NCBI GenBank assembly: GCA_026874595.1 | Contig: CM049313.1 | Coordinates: 31,738,008 to 31,802,007 of the forward strand | Reading direction: 5' to 3' | Length of the DNA: 64,000 bases | From: Sipunculus nudus | Lineage: Eukaryota; Annelida; Sipuncula; Golfingiida; Sipunculidae | Shown: positions 1 through 12,652 of the stretch, one piece after another | How the letters are laid out: every line of letters begins with the position of its first letter | Position numbering within the stretch: the first letter of the stretch is position 1 | Translations under genes and position numbers: made by a program | Notes under the pieces: model-generated | The model's input: only the letters and a program-made list of their open reading frames with translations | What the model was told of the DNA's origin: nothing | Databases searched by the model: none

Positions 1-2831
1 TTGTGAGCAGAGCCAGTTGGATGAAGCTAGTTGTTATAATGACAGAACATGACCTGTGGCCTGTATTTTTGTGGCTGGGGTGACCTGTTTTGTGAACAGA
101 GTCAGTTGGATGACGCTGTATGTTAATGAACATCACCTGTGGCCTGTATTTTTGTGGCCAGGGTGCCCTGTTTTGTGAACAGAGTCAGTTGGATGACGCT
201 GTATGTAAATTGTTATCATGACAGAACATCACCTGTGGCCTGTATTTTTGTGGCTGGGGTGACCTGTTTTGTGAACAGAGTCAGCTGGATGACGCTGTAT
301 GTAAATTGTTATCATGACAGAACATCACCTGTGGCCTGTATTTTTGTGGCCCGGGTGACCTGTTTTGTGAGCAGAGTCAGTTGGATGACGCTATATATGT
401 TATAATGACAGAACATCACCTGTGGCCTGTATTTTTGTGGCCGGGGTGACCTGTTTTGTGAGCAGAGTCAGTTGAATGAAGCTATTTGTTATCATGACAG
501 AACATCACCTGTGGCCTGTATTTTTGTTGCCCGGATGACCTGTTTTGTGAGCAAAGTCAGTTGGATGACGCTATATGTTGTAATGACAGAACGATTCACC
601 TGTGGCCTGTATTTTTGTGGCCTGGGTGACCTGTTTTGTGAGCAGAGTCAGTTGGATGATGCTATTTGTTATCATGACAGAACATCACCTGTGGCCTGTA
701 TATTTGTGACCGGGGTGACCTGTTTTGTGAGCAGAGTCAGTTGGATGACGCTATATGTTATAATGACAGAACGTCACCTGTGGCCTGTATTTTTGTTGCC
801 CTGATGACCGGTTTTGTGAGCAGAGTCAGTTGGATGATGCTATATATGTTATCATGACAGAACATCACCTGTGGCCTGTATTTTTTGTGGCCGGGGTGAC
901 CTGTTTTGTGAGCAGAGTCAGTTGGATGACGCTATATGTTATAATGACAGAACATCACCTGTGGCCTGTATTTTTGTGGCCAGGGTGACCTGTTTTGTGA
1001 GCAGAGTCAGTTGGATGATGCTATATATGTTATCATGACAGAACGTCACCTGTGGCCTGTATTTTTGTGGCCGGGGTCACCTGTTTTGTGAGCAGAGTCA
1101 GTTGAATGAAGCTTTTTGTTATCATGACAGAACGTCACCTGTGGCCTGTATTTTTGTGGCCAGGGTGATCTGTTTTGTGAGCAGAGCCAGTTGGATGACA
1201 CTTGTTGTTATAATGACAGAACATGACCTGTGGCCTGTATTTTTGTGGCTGGGGTGACCTGTTTTGTGAACAGAGTCAGTTGGATGACGCTGTATGTTAA
1301 TTGTTATCATGACAGAACATCACCTGTGGCCTGTATTTTTGTGGCCGGGATGACCTGTTTTGTGAGCAGAGCCAGTTGGATGACGCTAGTTGTTATCATG
1401 ACAGAACATCACCTGTGGCCTGTATTTTTGTGGCAGGGGTGACCTGTTTTGTGAACAGAGTCAGTTGGATGACGCTGTATGTAAATTGTTATCATGACAG
1501 AACTTCACCTGTGGCCTGTATTTTTGTGGCCGGGGTGACTTGTTTTGTGAACAGAGTCAGCTGGATGACGCTGTATGTAAATTGTTATCATGACAGAACA
1601 TCACCTGTGGCCTGTATTTTTGTGGCCCTGGTGACCTGTTTTGTGAGCAGAGTCAGTTGGATGACGCTATATATGTTATAATGACAGAACATGACCTGTG
1701 GCCTGTATTTTTGTGGCCGGGGTGACCTGTTTTGTGAACAGAGTCAGTTGGATGACACTGTATGTTAATTGTTATCATGACAGAACATCACCTGTGGCCT
1801 GTATTTTTGTGGCCGGGGTAACCTGTTTTGTGAGCAGAGTCAGTTGGATGACGCTATATGTTATAATGACAGAACATCACCTGTGGCCTGTATTTTTGTT
1901 GCCCGGGTGACCTGTTTTGTGAGCAGAGTCAGTTGGATGATGCTGTATGTAAATTGTTATCATGACAGAACATCACCTGTGGCCTGTATTTTTGTGGCCC
2001 GGGTGACCTGTTTTGTGAGCAGAGTCAGTTGGATGACGCTATATGTTATAATTACAGCACATCACCTGTGGCCTGTATTTTTTTGTGGCCGGGGTGACCT
2101 GTTTTGTGAGCAGAGTCAGTTGGATGACGCTATATGTTATAATGACAGAACATCACCTGTGGCCTGTATTTTTGTGGCAGGGGTGACCTGTTTTGTGAGC
2201 AGAGTCAGTTGAAAGAAGCTATTTGTTATCATGACAGAACGTCACCTGTGGCCTGTATTTTTGTGGCCAGGGTGATCTGTTTTGTGAGCAGAGCCAGTTG
2301 GATGAAGCTAGTTGTTATAATGACAGAACATGACCTGTGGCCTGTATTTTTGTGGCTGGGGTGACCTGTTTTGTGAACAGAGTCAGTTGGATGACACTGT
2401 ATGTTAATGAACATCACCTGTGGCCTGTATTTTTGTGGCCAGGGTGCCCTGTTTTGTGAACAGAGTCAGTTGGATGACGCTGTATGTAAATTGTTATCAT
2501 GACAGAACATCACCTGTGGCCTGTATTTTTGTGGCTGGGGTGACCTGTTTTGTGAACAGAGTCAGCTGGATGACGCTGTATGTAAATTGTTATCATGACA
2601 GAACATCACCTGTGGCCTGTATTTTTGTGGCCCGGGTGACCTGTTTTGTGAGCAGAGTCAGTTGGATGACGCTATATATGTTATAATGACAGAACATCAC
2701 CTGTGGCCTGTATTTTTGTGGCCGGGGTGACCTGTTTTGTGAGCAGAGTCAGTTGAATGAAGCTATTTGTTATCATGACAGAACATCACCTGTGGCCTGT
2801 ATTTTTGTTGCCCGGATGACCTGTTTTGTGA
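1..2831. repeat. Higher-order block repeated within the 96 bp satellite
   Basis: The stretch 1-550 is almost identical to 2282-2831 (offset 2281 bp). Both share a rare truncated unit in which the linker jumps straight from TGTTAATGA to ACATCACC. A related block starts at 1175 (the 'gagccagttggatga' variant preceded by 'ccagggtgatctg'). The block spacing is therefore 1174 and then 1107 bp, about a dozen units each. Variant order is conserved between blocks, which points to duplication of multi-unit segments. Confidence 0.85.
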
Positions 2832-3640
2832 GCAGAGTCAGTTGGATGAAGCTATATGTTATAATGACAGAACGTCACCTGTGGGCTGTGTTTTTGTTGC
2901 CCGGGTGACCTGTTTTGTGAGCAAAGTCAGTTGGATGACGCTATATGTTGTAATGACAGCAAATCACCTGTGGCCTGTATTTTTGTGGTTGGTGTGACCT
3001 GTTTTGTGAACAGAGTCAGTTGGATGACGCTGTATGTTAATTGTTATCATGACAGAACATCACCTGTGACCTGTATTTTTGTGGCTCGGATGACCTGTTT
3101 TGTGAGCAGAGCCAGGTGGATGACGCTAGTTGTTATCATGACAGAACATCACCTGTGGCCTGTATTTTTGTGGCCGAGGTGACCTGTTTTGTGAGCAGAG
3201 TCAGTTGGATGATGCTATTTGTTATCATGACAGAACATCACCTGTGGCCTGTATTTTTGTGGCTGGGGTGACCTTTTTTTGTGAACAGTCAGTTGGATGA
3301 CGCTGTTTGTTAATTGTTATCATGACAGAACATCACATGTGGCCTGTATTTTTGTGGCCGGGGTGACCTGTTTTGTGAGCAGAGCCAGTTGAATGACGCT
3401 AGTTGTTATCATGACAGAACATCACCTGTGGCCTGTATTTTTGTGGCCGGGGTGACCTGTTTTGTGAACAGAGTCAGCTGGATGACGCTGTATGTAAATT
3501 GTTATCATGACAGAACATCACCTGTGGATTGTATTTTTGTGGCCGGGGTGACCTGTTTTGTGAACAGAGTCAGCTGGATGACGCTGTATGTAAATTGTTA
3601 TCATGACAGAACATTACCTGTGGCCTGTATTTTGTGGCTA
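1..3640. repeat. Satellite array, 89-96 bp units
   Basis: About 39 head-to-tail copies, open at the left edge of the window. Each unit carries CACCTGTGGCCTGTATTTTT, then GTGACCTGTTTTGTGA, then a CAGTTGGATGACGCT block. Two length classes exist. One is about 89-91 bp (linker TATGTTATAAT). The other is 96 bp (linker TATGTAAATTGTTATCAT); for example, units start at 220 and 316. Because 96 is 32 codons, runs of the long class stay open in one frame and give apparent ORFs of 62-122 codons, which I read as by-products. CTGTT and AACAG around TTGTG can pair as a small hairpin in the units with the 'gaacag' variant. The array ends abruptly near 3640 in unique sequence. Confidence 0.97.
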
Positions 3641-5090
3641 CTCCAGCAGGGCTCCAACTTTTTTTTATGTATCCAGTTTGTAGGTTTACAGCTTGTGGTT
3701 GGTGAGCTGTGCTTTTTTTGCCACAAATTTGTTTAGTTTATGGGAATGGAGATCCTCCTGGAGTGTGCCTCCTGAGGCGTAATCAGATGGTAGGGGCAGC
3801 GCGCTGGTTTTGTGCCAGCAGGACCTCACTATAAAAACATCTTCAGAAAAACAATGTCTACCTGGTTTCACAAAATTTGGAGCATTCTCTGTCATGCTGG
3901 CAGTGTTGTAAATAGCTGGATCACAGCAGTTGTATTAAAGTTTGATGTGCATTCACATAAATAGCTCCGACACGCCAGTCAGTACTGTTTCATCTCACTT
4001 CAGGGGCCGATACCCACTAATTTGGTCAAACTGCCAAAAGCCCCTTTATGGTACATAATTAATCTGCAGGCTGGCCATTGAAAATGGCTTGAGTTTTATC
4101 AATCCCTCTGGAGTCTGTGCTTGAACGTTAACTGTATATGTACTTCATTTCTGACAATATACATATTCTCTTCTCTGACCAGGCTTTGAATTATCCTGTG
4201 TAGGATATTTAAAGTGTTAAAGCTGAAACAGATTAATTCAGTTTTAATGAATGTTTATGCAGTCTTGATATTGACTGTGATCATTCTCTTGAGGCTTCAG
4301 GAGATTGAAGGTGGAGGGAGGATTTCTTGTACCCTCAGCCTATCATGCAAGAATGTGGAACTTAGTGTCTGATCAATCAGTATGCAGTCATAAAATGCTT
4401 TCATGTCCTCCATACTGACATCATACTGACACCCTCAGGTGACCTTCTTATTGTGAGAATAACCAGTATGTCACAAGAGGGTAATTGCAACATAACTTTA
4501 ATTAAAAAGTAATGTATGTTTGCTTAGTTAAATGGTTAAACTGCATGCAGCAATACTTGACACAAATGCCTACATAATGAATACAGGACAAACAGGTGAC
4601 CACAAACAAAGTCAGGAAATCAGGTGGCAAAAATGGTCTAAGGTAAGAAGTAAAGTCACAGTTTTGTATAGAGCAAAAACCTACATAAGTAATTGAAATA
4701 TTACTTTTTTCAATAACAGCACTTTTTTATATTTCACCATAATTTACCAAAGTTTGGAGAATTTAAACAAAATCACTTCTTAAGTACAGCACAAATTTAT
4801 AATTACTGAAATAGGTATTTCTTTTCACTGAGGGAGTCACAACAAAAACTTATACCCATAACATGTAAACTCAAAACAAACAGAACTTAATTATGAGAGT
4901 GTTCTACAGTGGAGAAATAATTAGTGGCTTCAATATACTTAATGGAACCATCAACTGAGACAAAATATACAATAAAAGTTATTCAAAGCTAGGGTATTCA
5001 TTCTGAATTACTCTTACATTAATATTTCCTGTGACTTTTGTCCTCTACATAAACCTCTGACTTTTTTTTCTACCCTATTGCCCTTTATTA
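3641..5090. other. Unique AT-rich DNA, no feature recognised
   Basis: About 1.45 kb follows the satellite. Open frames here are short. I see no splice-bounded coding segment, no tRNA-like boxes and no tandem structure. The first 250 bp are slightly richer in GC and contain a short T-run, but nothing diagnostic. Confidence 0.6.
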
Positions 5091-5625
5091 GTCCCTACCA
5101 CAAGAGGGAACGAGGACTACTAAAATGGTCTGTGTCCATTCATGCATCTGTCTGACAGTCCCGACCCATTCTTTACCACATATCTCTCTAAGACCCTTGC
5201 TGCTTTCTTCAACAAATTTTACAGACTAACTCTATCAGCACATGACTGGCATGTGATTATCACATGCAGGTGGCACCACCTCTGTTTAAAGACTTTCTGT
5301 GCCCCAAAATGGTCTTTTTGATGATCAATTTTGTTCAGATAAGTCACTAAATAAGAACACGGTAACCTTCAATGTTCCCTTGGAGCTAGTTGAATTCAGT
5401 GAATATTATATTGAATAGAATTTCAGACTGATGTTTCCACCAGAGTACAAATTTTGCTGGTCGCAGAATTTTCTTATTTCCCTTCAGTCAGTCAGTCTGT
5501 GGGACTGTTCTTTTGCCACTTTTTCTATGACCCTTGCCGCTTTTTTTTTACACAATTTACACTTACTCAGCGCATGACCGACATGTGATTATTACCTGCA
5601 GATGGTGCCACCTCAGTTTAATTCA
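5091..5625. repeat. Two copies of a short interspersed repeat
   Basis: Segments near 5185-5280 and 5520-5615 align with each other. Both have a GACCCTTGC(T/C)GCTTT word, then an AT-rich stretch with CAAATTTTACA or CAATTTACA, CTCAGC(G/A)CATGAC, CATGTGATTAT and a terminal near-palindrome of the GGTGGCACCACCT type (near 5262 and 5602). The second copy leads towards the Helitron-like element that follows. The true limits of the repeat are uncertain. Confidence 0.65.
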
Positions 5626-5825
5626 ACTGAGCTTAGCAATGATCCTTTGTCCACCGGCTCTCTGTTCGTCTGTCTGTCCATCCTTTAAACTGGCACATTT
5701 TGAAACCATTGGACCTAGTGATCTGAAAACTCGGCATCCAGTTAAATGTTCCAAAAATCTCCTACAAGTATTGTGTAATTGTATCTGCCAAAACAGAGTT
5801 TTGCTTATACTAAGTTTTCAGTCAG

Positions 5826-7502
5826 ATGCTGCTGTGGCCAAGGCTGCCTCCACATAGGTTTCCGGAGAACTCCACCATAACCACTGGGTGGAATATTTTT
5901 AAATTTGGGATTATTATCGAGTCAAATGTGAACTGCTGTGCCCTCATCTTTGATTGTCCTCTGACCTTTCCTCTCTGCCTAGTGTCCATTTGTGCGTCGG
6001 TTTCCACACATAAACCCACATATCTTGGGAACTGTTTGACGTATCAGGCTAAAAATTTTGCACAAATGAGCCCTTGGATAGCTTTATAACATACACTAAA
6101 AATAGTGGCACAACATGCTACCATTTTTGCACAGTGTCCATCTGTTCATCTGCCTTGGGATAAAATCACTCATATTCTCTGCATTGGTTTGACTTATCCA
6201 CCTGAAAATTTGCATGTGTATATATTCTGGATAGCTTTCATGATTTTATGACAGGTGGCACCACCTACATTCACATTAACGCTGCAGACATCCAAGCTCA
6301 TATCTCGGGAACCGTCTAACCGATTGGGCCAAACTTTTGCATGTGTAAAGATCTCACAGAGCTCTTCATCATACGCAAGACTGGTGGTGCAACCTGCAAC
6401 ACTTTTTGCACAGCATCCACCTGTTCATCTGCCTTGGGATAAAATCACTCATCTCGGCAGTGGTTTGACATATCTGCCTAAAATTTTGCAGGTTTATACA
6501 GCTGGATAGCTTTCTGGATTTTGTGGCAGGTGGCCTGCCTACATTTATGTTTACGCTGCAGACATCCAGGCTTATATCTCAGGACTGTTTTGCTGTATCC
6601 TCCTGAAATTTTGCATGCGTATAGATCTTACGTAGCTCTTTATCATACACAAAACTGGAGGTGCCACCTGCAACCATTTTTGCAAAGTGTCTGTCTGTTT
6701 GTCTGCCGTGTGATTTCGGCAGTGGTTCGACATATCTGCCTAAAATTTTGCAGGTTTATACAGCTTGGATAGCTTTCTGGATTTTGTGGTAGGTGGCCCC
6801 ACCTACATTTATGTTTACGCTGCAGACATCCAGGCTTATATCTCAGGACTGGTTTGCTGTATCCTCCTGAAATTTTGCATGCGTATAGATTTTACATAGC
6901 TCTTTATCATACACAAAACTGGAGGCGCCACCTGCAACATTTTTGCATACTGTCTGTCTGTTTGTCTGCCGTGGGCTAAAATCACTCATATCTCAGTAGT
7001 GGTTTAACTTATCTGCCTTAAATTTTGCATTTTTATACATCTTGGATAGCTTTCTCAATTTTGTGGCAGATGGCGCCACCTACATTTATGTTTACGCTGC
7101 AGACATTCAGGCTTATATCTCAGGACTGGTTTGACATCCCCCTGAAATTTTGCATGTGTATAGATCTCACATAGCTCTTAATCAAACACAAGATTTGTTG
7201 CGCCACCTGCCACCATTTTTGTCACCTTCTGTTTGTCTGCTGTGGGATAAAAATCACTCATATACAAGTAGTGGTTTTATCTTATCTGCCTAAAATTTTG
7301 CATATGTATACAACTTGGACAGCTTTCTGGATATTGTGGTAGGTGGCGCAACCTACATACACATTTCGACTGCAGACATCCATGCTAATATGCAACACAC
7401 CTCACTCTATTTCTCCTTGCCACTCCATCCATGCCTCACATCACCCGTCCCACTCTGATTTTGGCAGTTACACAGTTGCTTGTTGACTACCCGTATTCTA
7501 GT
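5826..7502 (+). mobile_element. Non-autonomous Helitron-like element, copy 1
   Basis: A non-coding element with a tandem core. A 5' flank (5826-6090) aligns in reverse with 46690-46920 of a second copy. The core repeats the word CTGCAGACATCC at 6282, 6556, 6820, (7097) and 7370, a period of 264-277 bp. Each period consists of two related half units of about 135 bp that share TATCTCAG, TGGTTTGAC, CCTGAAATTTTGCAT and GGATAGCTTTC words and are joined at GGTGGCGCCACC-like palindromes. The 3' end is CCCGTATTCTAG followed by T, 8 nt or so after a weakened hairpin at 7474-7488 (AGTTG/TGACT). Helitrons are known to end in a hairpin followed by CTRR and to insert at AT. The element has no Rep/helicase coding capacity. 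The 5' boundary is not defined. Confidence 0.75.
7474..7501 (+). other. Helitron-like 3' terminus with decayed hairpin
   Basis: AGTTG (7474-7478), loop CTTGT, then TGACT (7484-7488), which pairs as three Watson-Crick pairs plus two G-T wobbles. The terminal CTAG is at 7498-7501. The better-preserved copy at 62548-62576 has CG where this copy has TG on both arms, which is the pattern expected from CpG decay. Confidence 0.7.
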
Positions 7503-8890
7503 TTCTTGAAGTAATGGGCATGAACATAATGGATATTGTAAAAAAATCAGGAAATATATTTACTCACTTAACATGAAAAAAGGATGAATCTAGAGACTTT
7601 GTTTCAGGGATGTAATTTTATTTTATCAAGATTCAATTGTTTTTCCCAAAATTAAATCTGAATTTTGTAAATTTTCTAAGTTATTTGCATAAATAAAAAA
7701 TCAATACCCTAAATTTTGTCCAACTTTTGCCACAGCCACAGGCACTGGTTTCCTGAACTAAAATAGCTTAAAAACTGTAAACACATTGAGTATTTGCATT
7801 ATACCAGTTATAAAAGAAAGTTCTTTTATAATTGGTGTTTTAGTACTGGAAATGATTGCCTGTAGCCCAACAGGTTTCTTCTCTGTAGGCACTGTTGATT
7901 AAATTTTCACAACATATATACATAAGGATTTAATCTTTTAAAATCTGAAATTTCAAAGGAATTGATTTAAAAAATTAGATATTATTCAAGTTTTCATACA
8001 CCATGCATAGTGTTGTTTACCTCAAGCCTGCCTAGTACAGTGTTCACCTGTGTTATGTAGCCCACTCCAGGCAGCTTGCCTTGGCTGAGCTTGGCCAATA
8101 CTGGCAGGGATTCCCCTCCGCCCTGCACCCCTCCCCCCTAACCTTGATGGTACATAAACTAGATGATTAATATAATTTTCTATATATGATTTATTCTTAT
8201 TTTAGGCTTTTGCTACATTTTAGATTTTGTATTGTACCACCAGGGTTACAATGATGAAAGTGCACATTTAATTGTGTCCACAAAGTGGTGTATTGCTATG
8301 AAAAGTAGATGTTCATCAGATAAGTAATTCCTTACTTCAGAGGAGTAAAAACTTCACCAGGTATTAAATTGACTTTTAATTCCAATAATAAATTATAGCT
8401 GAGATAGTTATTAGCACAGTGATATTGTTTGTCCCTCATTCAACCAAGAGTGTGTTACTTTATTTGAAAAGGTGTTTTTATTTTATCAAATTTTCTTAAT
8501 CTTTTATTTTGATGAATAAAATTAAGCATGAACTGAAAACTCCAATGTACAAAACTTTTTAATAGTGATTCACGGAATAATCTTGAAGATGCCATGTTGT
8601 GGCATATTTTTTTTTTAATTCAGTTTAAACAGTTGTGTTTTAAAAATAATAAAATATGTGTTTGCATTATATGACCTGATGTGAGCTAAACTCACCTACA
8701 GTTTCAGATTTTTTATTACAAATTTATAAAACTTGAAAATAAAAAAAATGATTATGATAAAAACTATTAATGGAAAAAGCAGATATGCTAAAAAATAGGG
8801 TTAAATATAAACTTAAATGCATTCTTGCCCAGTAAGGGAAATAAAGGTATCAGTCCATACTGTCCACTTGCCTGACCATCTGTAAATTTT
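7503..8890. other. Unique AT-rich DNA
   Basis: No ORF of note and no tandem structure. A slightly GC-richer patch at 8020-8140 (CCTGCCTAGTACAGTG, then CCTTGGCTGAGCTTGGCC) may be an old repeat, but I could not match it elsewhere in the window. Confidence 0.55.
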
Positions 8891-8892
8891 TC

Positions 8893-9130
8893 ATGTGCAT
8901 CACAGTATCTCATACGTTTTACTGTTTTTCTTCACGACAGTCTTGTCAGTGTATTTGTTTCTTAATCTTATATGTAGAACTTTACTATAACCAAGTAGGA
9001 TGGCCATTTCCTCTTAGCTGCTCATATGCTTATATAAATGAAAAACATTGCAATAGAAATCAGTATATTATGCATTTGCTAAAATTTCAAACTTCAGCTG
9101 AGCACCGTGACCCATGGGTCCCTTGTTTTT
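8893..9130 (+). repeat. Interspersed repeat with CCCTTGTTT tail, copy A
   Basis: The last 150 bp align with 10200-10340. Both share TTCCTCTTAGCT, an AT-rich block ending GCATTTGC, and the tail TTCAGCTGAG followed by GACCCATGGGTCCC and TTGTTT. Similar '...CCTTGTTT' tails are common at the ends of interspersed repeats in bivalves. The tail contains the palindrome GACCCATGGGTC. An apparent 98-codon frame overlaps the repeat and is not a gene. Confidence 0.7.
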
Positions 9131-9388
9131 CCTATAAGTACTATAGATTTGATTTTCACAGCATGTACAGAAAATCTGTTAAAATCTGAAATTTGAAGAT
9201 TAAAGCTCCAAAATTAGGCTAGTTATTGAATTTTTTTTAGGCCGTTTTACTTGCATTATCAAGCAGCCCACTTAGGTCACTGGAGGTCATTCAGTGCAGC
9301 TCTCTCTGTTTACCTGATTCATAATCATGACAATGGGTCACTGGGGAGCAGGGGTCACAGGGGTACAGTTATTCTCATACCACACTTC

Positions 9389-9406
9389 CTCCCCCCCCCC
9401 CCCCCC
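9389..9406. repeat. Poly-C tract
   Basis: An uninterrupted run of about 18 C. Similar runs occur at 41652-41667 and at the right end of the window. Confidence 0.95.
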
Positions 9407-9720
9407 ACCCTACCAGTGGGATGCATAAATTGTTACTTTTTGAAAGGTATTCCCTTAATTGTGAAGCGGTTTCCATTACATTGTTCAAATATTCTAGATT
9501 AAGGAGTAATTCATAATGCCATGTTGTGGAAATGTAACATTTAAAAAAAAAGATATCCTTTTAAATAATTTTAACAAATTTAAATATGATTAAACACATT
9601 AGAAGGCATAATCTGACAATATATGAGCTAAATTATGGATAAATAAAGGTGCAATTTTAAATTGTAAATTCTGAATCAAGTTATATTTTCAAATATTTAT
9701 TGTTCTGCAAATTTTTTAAA

Positions 9721-9773
9721 TATATATATATATATATATTTGTGATAAAAAATAAATACTCTCTCTCTCTCTT
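9721..9773. repeat. TA and CT microsatellites
   Basis: (TA)n at 9721-9739, followed 20 bp later by (CT)n at 9759-9773. Confidence 0.95.
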
Positions 9774-10117
9774 TCCCACCATCCAGATTTATTAATATTG
9801 TTAACACATTCTTTGTTGGTCAAATGTATCCTTTCATATAACTCTTAGGCACATTATATTTTTGTTTACTTATTGCATTATATGAATGGTTTCAGACCAC
9901 AATTTTCTTGTATTTTACAGTAAAATGTATTCTTATCAGATTTAGTTTATGCTCATTTAAAAATTGATTTTTTTTAATATTTTTTTTACAGAATTTCATT
10001 TCAGTTAATAAATTGAATGTGTATAATTATACTTCAGCATACTTCATACATTCCCATGGTTATTTTATGCCCATATTACTGTCACATAGCTGAAATAATG
10101 ATACATCTAGAAAATAT

Positions 10118-10340
10118 TTGATCATGAGAGACTCCTGCACCCTTGATATAGTCCATAAAAAGTGCACAGTATTAGTTCGCCAAATATATATAATATTTGA
10201 TAATCACCAGTTAGCAGGACTAATTCCTCTTAGCTTTTCAATGCAATTGTATATATATAAAAAAATAAGAATGTTTTGCATTTGCAAAAATTTTCTAAAA
10301 TTCAGCTGAGTGACATGACCCATGGGTCCCTTGTTTTGTT
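10118..10340 (+). repeat. Interspersed repeat with CCCTTGTTT tail, copy B
   Basis: Same family as 8893-9130: the shared TTCCTCTTAGCT word, the GCATTTGC word and the tail CAGCTGAGTGACATGACCC ... GGGTCCCTTGTTT. It is more diverged in its first half. Confidence 0.68.
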
Positions 10341-10344
10341 TCTC

Positions 10345-10690
10345 TGGAAAGCTCTTGGACAGCTTATCATTTACTGAACACTGGTGGCACCACCTATAAT
10401 TGTTTTTCCGTAATGGCCATGTATGCTTTATTTTAGGTAAATATCACACCTATATCTCAGGGATGGTTTAGCCATAGATCATGGATAGATTTGTCGCATA
10501 AGTAAGACAGGTGGTGCCACCGATAAAGTTTTGTATGGCTGCCCTTCTTGTTTATACAAAACACCTTTGGATCCAGAATTATCCTATATCAACCAACCTC
10601 AAGGAAAAGCATGTCACAGAAAATACCCACATTTGAGTTATGCATGTGGCGGGGGCCTATTTGTGCCCCTGGGCCCTAGTTGACTTTTTG
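10345..10690 (+). repeat. Fragment related to the Helitron-like core
   Basis: Contains CTTGGACAGCTT, CTGGTGGCACCACCTA, TATATCTCAGGGATGGTTT, ATGGATAG and a second palindrome AGGTGGTGCCACC. These occur in the same order as the half units of the 5826-7502 element but are strongly diverged. A tail with CCCCTGGGCCCTAGTTG follows. Confidence 0.55.
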
Positions 10691-12652
10691 TTGTTGCAAA
10701 ATTAGCAGTTGTTTTCAAAATTTTGTGATATGAGCAGTTTGTCTATACATTTCATTACTTTCACTAAATCAGCAGTTGTCTTTCCCTGTTTCATTTCTTG
10801 TATTACAGCTTTTGTCTTTTATCAATAATTTACCATGTTTCTTGTAATGAAGAGCAATTTTTTTCAATCTTTTTGTTATATCAGTCATTGTATTTCAGTT
10901 TTCACATTATGTATAATTTATTAGCTTAATTTTCACAGCATTTGCTTTTAGTATGGTACCCATAGCTATATAATTAAGTTAATCAAATAGTCCTTTTGTG
11001 TGTTGTGGTATCAGCAGCTGGTTGTCGTTCAGTGCTGAAAGTTCATGAATGCAAATCATCCTGAACACTGTGTGACCAGGGGAAGACATTTTTTGTTTGA
11101 TCAGCAGGAATGTCTAGTGTCTGTTTTATTAATGATCTGTTCATTATTTGGATGGATAACTTTAGGATGAAAGAGAGTTTAATGTTGTGAATCAGATTTT
11201 GGCATGGTTTTGAAGGATAAGGATTACAACAAATTTGTGGTACATCAGAGGGGTGTACCACTTAACCATGCTGATTAATACCAAGTCAACTACATGCTTG
11301 TCTGGTGTGATGAATATCTCCAATCATGTGAAGCCTACATTGGCTTCCTGCTCAAAAGGAATGGGACAGCTGCAGCCTGATGAAGGAGATATATTTTCTT
11401 TACTAAAGACCTTCCTTGAGACCATTTGTACTAAGCACAAATGGGAAGGTTATCTATGCATGTTCTTACTTGCCTGCCACTGAGGCCATTGTACCTGTCA
11501 TGGATAAGAAAAGAGGAATTAAATAAATTGGAGGAACTTACAGTTAGATGTATGGGGGCAAGGGGGGAGAATAAAAAAATGCTCAAATTGCCACTGTATA
11601 GATAAGGTATATATTTATAAGACAGGAAAGGATTTGGGGTGGGCTTATCTTGTCTTTTTCTATGATAACACTACCAGTGTGACCATTCATTGTGAATGAA
11701 TACTTTGTCACCCTTGCCATGCAGTTCCAAGCTGGCATTAAGCTTTAATTGAGATCGATGTTGGCAGTTGGTAGGTAGGTAATACTTACTGTACATCACT
11801 TTGTTAACAATATCTTGATATATGTCATTTTTATAAGTTGTGAACAAAATGTAAAACTGAATTATTTAATATACTCTCCACCTTTCACATGATATTTAAA
11901 CATGTGCTGTTTTTTCCTCACTAAGTTTTCCATGGTGTGAACACCAGCTTTCCTGTAGACCAGACAAGCTTATTATAAAAGATGTCACTGTATTTTTGCA
12001 TGGTATTGTTCTTGCCAGTATTGCAAGATTTCTTTTGGAAATAAATATTTTTATTCATAATTCATCCATGTCACTGTAATTATTGGTGACAAGGTCACTT
12101 ATTTGAACCTTCTTTCTTGATCACATTCAAACATTTCTAATTTATTTTCATGCTTGCACATAGATAATAATATTTTTCTTTTGCCTAAAACTTTGAATGA
12201 AATATGGCTGACCTGCACTAAATTAACAAAATGAGAAGTACTGGTCCACTAATTCTCATTTATGGTGCACAGTAAAATTGGCACAGGTAAATGACACGCT
12301 GAAGAAATATAATAAATAAGTTGATACTCATCCAAAGATGTGCCATATAGAAATTTTTTTTTTTATTAAAACAGTGTGCACAAAATGATGTATTGGTATA
12401 AGGCTTGGATTTCATTAGCTTGGAGTGATCAGTCTACTAGTACACACTGATGCAAGCAAAGAGTGTCTTTTATATCCAGTTATGACCAATGATACAATCA
12501 AAATTATAATATAGCTTATCAATAAATTTTGATAATTTACAACAGGTAAGTGGTATATTCATACAATACTGTTATTGAATAGAGTACTAAGAATTTTCCT
12601 AATCTGGGAATTCTTTATAAAAAAAAAAGTCTCAACTATGCACAGGCTACTA
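10691..12652. other. Unique AT-rich DNA
   Basis: Nearly 2 kb without tandem repeats or recognisable coding sequence. Frames of 72 and 82 codons near 11043-11483 lie in ordinary-looking sequence and have no start context, splice signals or familiar motif. Confidence 0.55.

Noticed and set aside
139-3182. Several frames of 62-122 codons with CYHDRTSPVACIFV-like repeats
   Set aside because: They follow the 96 bp satellite period and break where 89-91 bp units occur; no start context, spacer or domain.
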